A DNA stretch of 19,730 nt from assembly GCA_964638795.1 (NCBI GenBank), contig CAZXAX010000037.1:1-19730 (forward strand), read 5' to 3'. Position numbers and translations under genes: made by a program. The DNA comes from CAIYHK01 sp964638795 (lineage in GTDB: Bacteria; Actinomycetota; Acidimicrobiia; Acidimicrobiales; Ilumatobacteraceae). Below, one piece after another: positions 6,863 to 13,413 of the stretch. The notes beneath the pieces were generated by a model. The model made no database searches. It saw only the letters and a list, made by a program, of their open reading frames with translations, and was not told where the DNA came from. Numbering within the stretch: the first letter of the stretch is position 1; each line of letters starts with the position of its first letter.

Positions 6863-7464
6863 TTCGTGGTTGCAATAGGAATGACGACCTGTGCTCTGCC
6901 TGGATCAATGCAACACTCAACGAGTACGTATCTTCCCCGCGGAACACCATCCACTGTGAGCAAATTAGGACCCTGCAGGATGAGACTTTCTATCCGCGAG
7001 ACCCGTAAACCCGGATGAGGAAGATGAGAGCCGCTCCTCATCTTTCTTCGCGCCTTCAATCGCTGTCGGAATGACATCGATTCTTCGATTCGGAGATAGT
7101 CGAGGACACCATCCCCGGGATGCGCGCGTGGGCAAACCTCTCGCCCCCCGCTCCAACCAGTTGAAGTCACAACGTGAAACTGTCCATGCCAGTAATTGCC
7201 GAAGGTGATGTCTGATATGGCACTGAAGCTAAAGGACTCTCCCCTACTTGACTTCGCAGTGACCACAATTCGATCAATGCCCAAAATGATGCACGGCTGC
7301 CCTGGAGACGCAGGGAGTGAGCCCACCCCTAAAGAGTGCGCGAGTACGCCTGCAACAGGGAGGATAGGAAGCCCAGACTCGACAGCTTCTGCACACTCAG
7401 GGTCACTGTTGCACGGCGCCGTCCCATTTGGAACAACATCTACCCGACCAAATTCAGAGTCCAT
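6859..7464 (-). CDS. Stand-alone diacylglycerol-kinase C-terminal-like domain protein
   Basis: This 201-residue protein has no signal peptide or membrane segment. Residues about 87-160 follow the pattern of the C-terminal beta-sandwich of YegS/DAGK lipid kinases: GNYWHGQF (89-96), then APRAHPGDGLLD-like residues reading CPRAHPGDGVLD (111-122), MSFRQRLKARR (130-140), SHLPHP (146-151) and VDGVPRG (171-177). The nucleotide-binding catalytic domain with its GGDGT motif is absent, so it should not be a kinase by itself. It might bind lipid, or act with another subunit. I believe similar short proteins occur in other Actinobacteria but could not check. Its ATG shares one base with the helY stop (TAATG), and its own stop overlaps the next gene by four bases, so it is translationally coupled on both sides. 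Confidence 0.6.
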   Translation of the reverse strand: MDSEFGRVDVVPNGTAPCNSDPECAEAVESGLPILPVAGVLAHSLGVGSLPASPGQPCIILGIDRIVVTAKSSRGESFSFSAISDITFGNYWHGQFHVVTSTGWSGGREVCPRAHPGDGVLDYLRIEESMSFRQRLKARRKMRSGSHLPHPGLRVSRIESLILQGPNLLTVDGVPRGRYVLVECCIDPGRAQVVIPIATTN

Positions 7465-9935
7465 TAACCAACCCCAACCGCGAGTTTCACCACACCTCGA
7501 TCAAGTTTCTCACAGGCCAATTTTGCATTCTCCCGCACTGTTGCAGATGGCGCAATCTCAGCAATCTGATTGAGTAAGTCAATTAGGTTTCTAACCGCTC
7601 GAACAAAGTCGCCTGCGGCATATTCCTCGTCCGACAACGACGAACTCAACGAACCCCCGTTATACCAAACCAAGATCGCGCCAGTCATCCCAAAATCAAG
7701 ATCACGGAGTGGTGCCAAAGTGGCCTGGTCAAGTTGCGAATTTATTTGGCGGTGAATTTGCCGCACTGCTGCACCCGCATCCCGCAAATGTTTTGGCGGC
7801 AGACTCTCACTTGGATCTGTGTCTCGACTCCGAGATTCATACACAAACGCACTCATCAAAACAACGAGATCGGCTTGGCTCAAAGATTCGAGGACTCCTG
7901 ACCAAAGTACTTCAGCGATCACCACATCGAGCTCGTGGAAGACATTTCTTAAAGTGATCCCTTTTTCTGTGAGGGACCAGCCGTTGATGAATCCTCTTCT
8001 CGCAAGAAGGCCCGTCACGTCAGCAAAACGCGCACTCACCGAGCCAGCCATTGATGTTTGTTTCGAAGAGATCTGATCTATTTCCTTTAGCAATCGTTTC
8101 AGTGTGTTTTTGTCGTTTTTTCTACTATTTCCACCGATCCCGCGTGCGGCACGACGACTGGAATCGTGGGCCGAAACCAAACGTGCTACTTCTACGACAA
8201 AGTCTCGTCTTTGTGGAACATAGGGAATCGGGAGTGCGATCTTTCCGGTTTTGACTCCGAACTCCGACAGTTCAACCAAATCAAACGTGATCCTTTCCGC
8301 CTCAGGATCAACTGTTGTAATTCTTGTTCCAGAACTTCGATCAGCAATCGCTACCACAGCAACCAAGCCCTGATAGACAACAGAGTCGACATGAACCAGA
8401 TCTCCGAGTTCAAAACGTTGCATTGAAATCGCGGCCCCAGGTTCTGTGACCCCAAATGAACGCAGTTCAGCTTCCAGGCGCTCACGGCGCCGTTCTAAAA
8501 GCACAATTTCCTTGTCTGACTGGAACTGGGCAAGAGAAAGGTTAAGTAAATGTTGGGCCTCACGTTGTGAATGCGTTGCAATTAGATTCGTGGCCATATT
8601 GCAAGAGGGTTTGAATGCTGAGCGAAGATTGAACTCACGATTTGCAACAAGCCCTGCCACGGTGTCGAACCGCACGAATGGGTTGGCACAAATCACAGCT
8701 ACACCCTTTGTGTCAAGCCCTCGACGTCCGGCTCTTCCGGTGAGTTGTGTGAAATCCGCAGGAGAGAGAATCTCATGATGCTCACCACGAAAACGAGTCA
8801 CTTTTTCGATTACCACCGCACGGGCTGGCATGTTGATACCTACAGCCAGAGTCTCAGTAGCAAACACGACTCGGACCAGACCTTCAAGAAATGCGCGTTC
8901 AACGCATTCTTTCAGTGGGGCGATCATTCCTGCATGGTGTGACCCTATGCCGCGGATCAAGGCTCGTTCGAAATCCTCGATACCCAGTACAAGTAGGTCT
9001 TCCTCACTAATTCCTTGGGTGGCGACGTCAATTAGCGCTTCGACTCGCCGCTTGGAGTCTGCGTCATTGAAATCAAAACCGTCGGCGACCAGAGACCGTG
9101 CTGCTTCGTCGCATTGTGCCCTACTAAATATAAAAAATATGGCCGGCAGCAAATCCTCATCATCGAGATAATCGACGATCTCAGCCCTTGTGGGTGTACC
9201 TAGGCGCTGCTTCTGACTTTTTGATTTATTCCGAGATTTAATAGGTGTTGACTCAATACGACGGATATGTGGATTACCAACACCGTCTATAAGTACGGGT
9301 TCAACTCGGACCATAGATGTTTCCCGATCGAATGCCGCATATCGGGATTCAAGCGGAACGGGCCGGTGATCTGAAATTACAAAATCGGTCCTGCCCCTTA
9401 CGGTTGAGATCCAATCAGCAATCTCCCGAGCGTTGCTTACGGTTGCCGAGAGACATACGAGCAGAACCTCCTGAGGCAAATGAACGATGATCTCTTCCCA
9501 CACTTGCCCCCTATAGGTGTCTTGAATGTAGTGAACCTCATCTAGAACAACCGAATGCAGATCATCCAAATCATTAGATCCTGCGTAGATCATGTTGCGC
9601 AGCACCTCGGTTGTCATAACGACAACGTTCGCATGAGGGTTGATCGAGTTGTCTCCTGTGAGCAATCCAACTTCAGCCGCACCATATCGATCGACAAAGT
9701 CTCGATACTTTTGGTTACTCAGAGCCTTTATCGGAGCCGTATAAAAGACTCGCTTTTTGATCGCCAGTGCAGACTCAACTGCGTACTCTGCAACAAGCGT
9801 TTTTCCGCTCCCTGTCGGAGCTGCGACAAGTACAGAATGCCCGCTATCTAACGAAGCAAATGAATCAAGTTGGAATTGGTCTGGAATGAAGCCAAGGCCT
9901 TCAAGGAATGAATTCCGCCAAGAGTTAGGTTCCAT
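7464..9935 (-). CDS. helY: Ski2/Mtr4-like DEVH-box RNA helicase (HelY type)
   Basis: This 823-residue superfamily-2 helicase carries Walker A APTGSGKT (39-46), motif II DEVH (132-135), SAT (163-165), GSHHAGM (331-337), the motif V-like ATETLAVGINMP (359-370) and QLTGRAGRRGLD (397-408). The long C-terminal half, with LGDLVHVD and the helical region near 690-800, matches the rRNA-processing/DSHCT arrangement of Ski2, Mtr4 and mycobacterial HelY. The family unwinds structured RNA with ATP; its job in bacteria is not settled. A Lys/Ser-rich stretch near 231-245 interrupts the helicase core between RecA domains. The gene starts inside the last 11 bases of tatC. The order tatA/B-tatC-helY is the same in M. 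tuberculosis (Rv2094c-Rv2092c), which supports the name. Confidence 0.93.
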   Translation of the reverse strand: MEPNSWRNSFLEGLGFIPDQFQLDSFASLDSGHSVLVAAPTGSGKTLVAEYAVESALAIKKRVFYTAPIKALSNQKYRDFVDRYGAAEVGLLTGDNSINPHANVVVMTTEVLRNMIYAGSNDLDDLHSVVLDEVHYIQDTYRGQVWEEIIVHLPQEVLLVCLSATVSNAREIADWISTVRGRTDFVISDHRPVPLESRYAAFDRETSMVRVEPVLIDGVGNPHIRRIESTPIKSRNKSKSQKQRLGTPTRAEIVDYLDDEDLLPAIFFIFSRAQCDEAARSLVADGFDFNDADSKRRVEALIDVATQGISEEDLLVLGIEDFERALIRGIGSHHAGMIAPLKECVERAFLEGLVRVVFATETLAVGINMPARAVVIEKVTRFRGEHHEILSPADFTQLTGRAGRRGLDTKGVAVICANPFVRFDTVAGLVANREFNLRSAFKPSCNMATNLIATHSQREAQHLLNLSLAQFQSDKEIVLLERRRERLEAELRSFGVTEPGAAISMQRFELGDLVHVDSVVYQGLVAVVAIADRSSGTRITTVDPEAERITFDLVELSEFGVKTGKIALPIPYVPQRRDFVVEVARLVSAHDSSRRAARGIGGNSRKNDKNTLKRLLKEIDQISSKQTSMAGSVSARFADVTGLLARRGFINGWSLTEKGITLRNVFHELDVVIAEVLWSGVLESLSQADLVVLMSAFVYESRSRDTDPSESLPPKHLRDAGAAVRQIHRQINSQLDQATLAPLRDLDFGMTGAILVWYNGGSLSSSLSDEEYAAGDFVRAVRNLIDLLNQIAEIAPSATVRENAKLACEKLDRGVVKLAVGVG

Positions 9936-10713
9936 GAGTTTTGAGGCTTGCTCGACGACGGCTGCGCTGAATCAGGAGACCTATCAACACTGACACAAGG
10001 TACAGAACAGTCATTGGTATCGAAAGCGCAAAGAGACTCACAGGATCCCCACTAGGTGTAATGACTGCCGCCAATACAAAGATCGACATGATGGCGTATC
10101 GCCATTGCGCGATCAGGGCTCGAGGTGTAATCACATTGGCCACCTGCAGAAAGACGAGCAGAAGCGGAAAGAGTAATCCGAGTCCGAAAGCAAGCATCAT
10201 CATCGCTACCAGTGATATGTACTTGCCTATTTGATAGCTCTGCGACACGTCCTCACCGGACCATGAGATCAAGAACTCAAGTGCGCGACTCAGTGTCCAA
10301 TATGCAATAGCGCTACCAAGACTGAACAAGAAAACTGCCGCAACCAAAAACCACCTGGCATAACGCTTTTCACTCTTATGCAGCGCCGGCACAATGAAGC
10401 GCCAAATTTGCCAAAGAATTACTGGCAAAGCAACGATGATGCCGCCGTAGGCCGCGATCCGAAAACGAGCACCAAGACCATCCAGCGGACCCAAGCCATA
10501 CAGCGTGCCATCGCATTCAAACTCGAGATTCTTGCTACACACATCTCGGTATGGGCGTGTCAAGAAACGTAAAACGGGGTTATAAAAGATCGTGATTGAT
10601 ATTGCGAATACCACCACTGCAAGAAGACTCTTCACTATTCGCGACCGCAACTCAGCGAGATGCTCAACCAAAGTCATGTCTTTTGCCGCATCGGAACTTT
10701 TACGGAACTTCAC
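9925..10713 (-). CDS. tatC: Sec-independent translocase subunit TatC
   Basis: A 262-residue polytopic membrane protein with six hydrophobic segments, normal for TatC. The N-terminal cytoplasmic signature VEHLAELRSR (16-25, with the conserved Glu21) is intact, as is LPVILWQIWRFIVPAL (96-111) with the following charged KSEKRYARW. TatC recognises twin-arginine signal peptides and, with TatA/TatB, moves folded proteins across the membrane. One oddity: the FGxxFExP motif reads FGLGLLFP (176-183), so the membrane-embedded glutamate (E. coli Glu170) is a leucine. Transmembrane segment 5/6 continues through IMSIFVLAAVITPSGDP, which is typical. The gene overlaps tatB upstream by four bases and helY downstream by 11, so the three are one transcription unit. 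Confidence 0.95.
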   Translation of the reverse strand: MKFRKSSDAAKDMTLVEHLAELRSRIVKSLLAVVVFAISITIFYNPVLRFLTRPYRDVCSKNLEFECDGTLYGLGPLDGLGARFRIAAYGGIIVALPVILWQIWRFIVPALHKSEKRYARWFLVAAVFLFSLGSAIAYWTLSRALEFLISWSGEDVSQSYQIGKYISLVAMMMLAFGLGLLFPLLLVFLQVANVITPRALIAQWRYAIMSIFVLAAVITPSGDPVSLFALSIPMTVLYLVSVLIGLLIQRSRRRASLKTHGT

Positions 10714-10979
10714 GACTGTGATTCCGTATCGTCATCTTTGCGTGGATCCTCCGGAATCCTTGACACAGCGTCTTTCAGAGTCTCTGCCGTGCCACGTATT
10801 TCACGAAGTGGTTCGTCAACGACATCGGCAACGGCCTTCTTAAACCCATCTGAGATATTGCGAACTTCGCGATAGACCTGCCCGACGCGCCTTATGACAC
10901 CTGGCAATTTTTCCGGACCCAAAACAACAAGACCGATCACAAGCAAAAAGACAATCTCTGTGCCGGACACATTGAACAC
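10710..10979 (-). CDS. tatB: Twin-arginine translocase subunit TatA/TatB (TatB-like)
   Basis: This 89-residue protein has one N-terminal membrane helix (residues about 6-21), the hinge GPEKLP (21-26), an amphipathic helix VIRRVGQVYREVRNI, and a charged C-terminal tail. The glutamate at position 8 and the Gly-Pro hinge are the usual TatB features, since TatA normally has Phe-Gly. Only one TatA/B gene is present here, so TatA may lie elsewhere or this protein may serve both roles. The frame opens with GTG at 10979, and MFNVSGTEIVF aligns with the usual TatB start. An in-frame GTG at 10970 preceded by GAGGTG is an alternative with a ribosome site. The stop overlaps the tatC ATG by four bases. 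A -10-like TACACT lies six bases before the chosen start. Confidence 0.9.
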   Translation of the reverse strand: MFNVSGTEIVFLLVIGLVVLGPEKLPGVIRRVGQVYREVRNISDGFKKAVADVVDEPLREIRGTAETLKDAVSRIPEDPRKDDDTESQS

Positions 10980-10985
10980 CTCATA

Positions 10986-10991
10986 AGTGTA
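10986..10991 (-). promoter_or_regulatory. Candidate -10 element for tatB-tatC-helY
   Basis: On the minus strand this reads TACACT, fitting the actinobacterial TANNNT pattern, and is followed by six bases and the tatB GTG. This implies a leaderless transcript. The hexamer 17 bp upstream is TAGGTC (11009-11014), a poor -35 that lies partly over the opposing -10. Confidence 0.35.
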
Positions 10992-11015
10992 GGTACGTCT
11001 CCCAGTGAGACCTAC
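10989..11015. promoter_or_regulatory. Imperfect inverted repeat in the tatB/GDPD divergent promoter (possible operator)
   Basis: GTAGG (10989-10993) and TCTC (10998-11001) pair with GAGA (11007-11010) and CCTAC (11011-11015) around a five-base centre, with a four-base bulge on the left. The repeat spans the space between the two divergent -10 elements and overlaps both, so it could be an operator controlling both genes or simply reflect symmetric promoters. Confidence 0.35.
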
Positions 11016-11018
11016 ATT
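11013..11018 (+). promoter_or_regulatory. Candidate -10 element for the GDPD gene
   Basis: TACATT, fitting TANNNT, followed by six bases and the ATG at 11025. This is the same spacing as on the opposite strand. The hexamer 17 bp upstream is TAGGTA (10990-10995). There is no Shine-Dalgarno sequence, so a leaderless mRNA is likely. Confidence 0.35.
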
Positions 11019-11024
11019 GGCAGC

Positions 11025-11723
11025 ATGGAATCAACGTATCCAGAGCATGGTGATCGTCCCATACTCTTTGCCCATCGAGGTGCCAGAGCCTTTGCTCAGG
11101 AGAACACAATCCCAAGCTTCCAATTGGCTCTGAAATTAGGTGCGACCGGTTTAGAAACGGACGCATGGTTAACGAGCGACAACGTAGCCGTCCTCGATCA
11201 TGACGGCATCGCACGGCGATTCCCACGCCGAATGATCTCCAGTGTTAAAGCCGAAGACCTTCCCACACACATTCCTACGCTTGACACACTGCTTGCAACT
11301 GCTCCAGGAGTTGACCTTTCAATTGATGTCAAAGATCCCAAAGCGGTTCATGCCATTCAAGAAGGCGTTTTGCGTTCGAATACTCCACCAGAGAAGGTGT
11401 GGCTCTGCCATCCAGATTTGAATCTTTTGCAGGAGTGGAAATCCAGATCGCCGAGATTTCGTTACGTTCACTCTGTGCGACTCAAGAACATCAATGGAAG
11501 CATTGAGGCACACATTGCAAAACTCCAGGCATCCGGAATCGAAGTCTTAAACATGCACCACACAGATTGGTCCACTGGACTTGTCGTTTTGTGTCATAGG
11601 TTTGAGATCAAGGCTTTTGCATGGGATGCACAGTTTCCCGAGGTCTTACGGAGCGTGCTTCGAATGGGTGTAGATGCCGTTTATTCAGACTGGGTGGATC
11701 GCATGGTGGATGCAGCCCGTTGA
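11025..11723 (+). CDS. Glycerophosphodiester phosphodiesterase (GDPD family)
   Basis: This 232-residue protein has the GDPD TIM-barrel motifs: AHRGA (16-20, catalytic His17), ENT (26-28), ETDAWL with metal ligands Glu44 and Asp46, and DHD with His59. The third metal ligand, usually in an EIK context, appears as SIDVK with Asp101, a conservative change. No signal peptide is seen, so it should act in the cytoplasm, hydrolysing glycerophosphodiesters to glycerol-3-phosphate and an alcohol. It is the only plus-strand gene right of 2829. It sits between lepB (convergent, 10 bases apart) and tatB (divergent, 45 bases apart), a position not shared with the mycobacterial tat locus. Confidence 0.92.
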   Translation: MESTYPEHGDRPILFAHRGARAFAQENTIPSFQLALKLGATGLETDAWLTSDNVAVLDHDGIARRFPRRMISSVKAEDLPTHIPTLDTLLATAPGVDLSIDVKDPKAVHAIQEGVLRSNTPPEKVWLCHPDLNLLQEWKSRSPRFRYVHSVRLKNINGSIEAHIAKLQASGIEVLNMHHTDWSTGLVVLCHRFEIKAFAWDAQFPEVLRSVLRMGVDAVYSDWVDRMVDAAR

Positions 11724-11733
11724 CACAGTCGAT

Positions 11734-12354
11734 CTAAAGGAGCCCGATCTTATTTAACGGCCAAACAATCATGAATGCGCGGCCGACCACAAGATCTTCA
11801 TCAATAGGCCCGAACATCCGCGAGTCAAATGATTCCGATCGGTTGTCACCCATCACAAAAATCTTTCCTTTGGGAACAACCTGTTCTGCCAAGTTCACCA
11901 CTCGGCATCGAGAATTCAAATCAGTCTGAGCAAGATCCTGAGCATCAAGATAATTCTCTTCAATAGCCACGCCGTTCAAAAACACCACACATTTCTTGAT
12001 TTCCAAAGTGTCGCCACCCAGAGCGATAACACGTTTGATTAGATCATCGTGATTCACAGTTCCGCCATTGGTGGTAACCCGATCAAAGACAACAACATCG
12101 CCGCGACCTATGCCATGAAGTTTGTACGAGAGTTTGTTGACAAGTACTCGATTGTTGTCATACAAAGTGGTTTGCATAGAGGGTCCCGAGATATAGAACT
12201 GTTGAAATACAAATACCCTGATCATTAGTGCGGCGAACAACGCCACCACCACAACAATGATCCAATCCCTGAGGGACTTTGCCGGAGAATTTTTGGATGC
12301 AGACGAAGACGGCGTCTCCGTTATCTCCGAATCTGACTCTTCATAATCCGACAT
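11734..12354 (-). CDS. lepB: Signal peptidase I
   Basis: This 206-residue protein is a type I signal peptidase, which removes signal peptides from exported proteins at the outer face of the membrane. A disordered acidic/Ser-rich N-terminal tail (1-27) is followed by a single membrane anchor (about 30-50). The catalytic serine is Ser59 in SGPSM, the general base is Lys107 in KRVIALGGD, and box E is GDNRSESFDSR near 175. One anchor and a short length are normal for Gram-positive type enzymes. A two-cysteine pair (Cys117 region and SRCR) could form a disulphide in the extracellular domain, which is an inference. It follows DUF3866 by 49 bases on the same strand, so it may be the last gene of the proteasome transcript, or may start its own; no clear promoter or ribosome site is visible. 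Confidence 0.95.
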   Translation of the reverse strand: MSDYEESDSEITETPSSSASKNSPAKSLRDWIIVVVVALFAALMIRVFVFQQFYISGPSMQTTLYDNNRVLVNKLSYKLHGIGRGDVVVFDRVTTNGGTVNHDDLIKRVIALGGDTLEIKKCVVFLNGVAIEENYLDAQDLAQTDLNSRCRVVNLAEQVVPKGKIFVMGDNRSESFDSRMFGPIDEDLVVGRAFMIVWPLNKIGLL

Positions 12355-12403
12355 GAGACATCAAACCTAGTGTTTCAGGGCCAACTCGGCCTTCCATCAC
12401 TTG

Positions 12404-13411
12404 TCAGGTATTTAAGCCTTGGATGGCTGCCAGCGTTGCGCCATAGAACAATGGGTCTTCATTGATACCTCGGCCCATCGACGTGGGCAACCACTTTTCA
12501 TTTCGCAGTTGGTTAAGGAGTGGTTCCACATCCAAGCGAGGAACCGTATCGGCAATATCGGTACCCGAGTAAGTCAGAGGTGCACAGACTCCAACTCTCT
12601 CTGACAACAGTTCCACCACAGTCCGAGAGTGATGACTCAAACCCGAGTGCCGTTCGCGCGGATCCGCATCACTCATTCTCAATGCGTACTGCACTCGTGC
12701 GCCAAGACTCGCCAATGTCTCTGATATCGATAAGCATTCAAGAGCCGACTGACCCAACCGAGTAGAGGTGCCGGCAATGCCTGGACCCATGGCGACCACT
12801 ACGAGATCGGAATTAAGGAATTCAAAAGCTGCCGCCACACCACCCACGACGGTCAATGATTCGTACTCTCCACCGAACGCTTGTCCAGCAGTGATCGTAT
12901 GAGTAATCGCTCCCATTTCGAGAAGACGAGACACCATGTCAGATAGCGCCAGAGGAAGCGCACCGCCGTCGGTCATTACATAGGTGACTTTGGCGTCGGG
13001 CCACAGATAGCGGGCCGCTATTGCGGCAACACCTAACTGACTATGCAATCCCGCGACCAATACTTTTTTCCCATGCAGTCTGTCTGGCAACGGGGTTGAC
13101 GGTTCGGGATACATCTCCTCGATAGCGATATTCGGGTGTTGCAGACTCGTGTAACGCATCTTCATGATGTGCCCGGGGGCGTCATAGTCAATATGTGACC
13201 GACTTAGATTCCAGTGAACAATGTGCCAGCCACCCGTTCCGAGTCCGAGATTTATTGCCGATTTGTTAATGACTACTCGATCACCAACCATGCTTTCCCC
13301 GAGAACCGCAGTTAGAACATAAGCGCGTTCACCACTTTCCAGCTCCACGCGTTGCAGACCTTTTCGAACCTCCAGGATCTGCGCAACTACATCCTCTGCA
13401 AATAAATCCAT
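12404..13411 (-). CDS. DUF3866 family protein, coupled to pafA
   Basis: A 335-residue protein matching my recollection of DUF3866, an uncharacterised family found next to pupylation genes in Actinobacteria. The first 75 residues look like a small beta domain. From about residue 112 a Rossmann-like region begins (GKKVLVAGLHSQLG, 114-127), followed by DGGALP (148-153), MGPGIAGTSTRLG (208-220) and DADPRERHSGLSHHSRT (248-264). These glycine-rich loops and the DPRERHxGxSHH block look like conserved enzyme or ligand-binding sites, but no reaction can be assigned. There is no signal peptide or membrane segment. ATG 13411 lies two bases after the pafA stop; a TTG at 13417 overlapping that stop is also in frame. 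Such spacing implies coupled translation with the Pup ligase. Confidence 0.85.
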   Translation of the reverse strand: MDLFAEDVVAQILEVRKGLQRVELESGERAYVLTAVLGESMVGDRVVINKSAINLGLGTGGWHIVHWNLSRSHIDYDAPGHIMKMRYTSLQHPNIAIEEMYPEPSTPLPDRLHGKKVLVAGLHSQLGVAAIAARYLWPDAKVTYVMTDGGALPLALSDMVSRLLEMGAITHTITAGQAFGGEYESLTVVGGVAAAFEFLNSDLVVVAMGPGIAGTSTRLGQSALECLSISETLASLGARVQYALRMSDADPRERHSGLSHHSRTVVELLSERVGVCAPLTYSGTDIADTVPRLDVEPLLNQLRNEKWLPTSMGRGINEDPLFYGATLAAIQGLNT

Positions 13412-13413
13412 GC

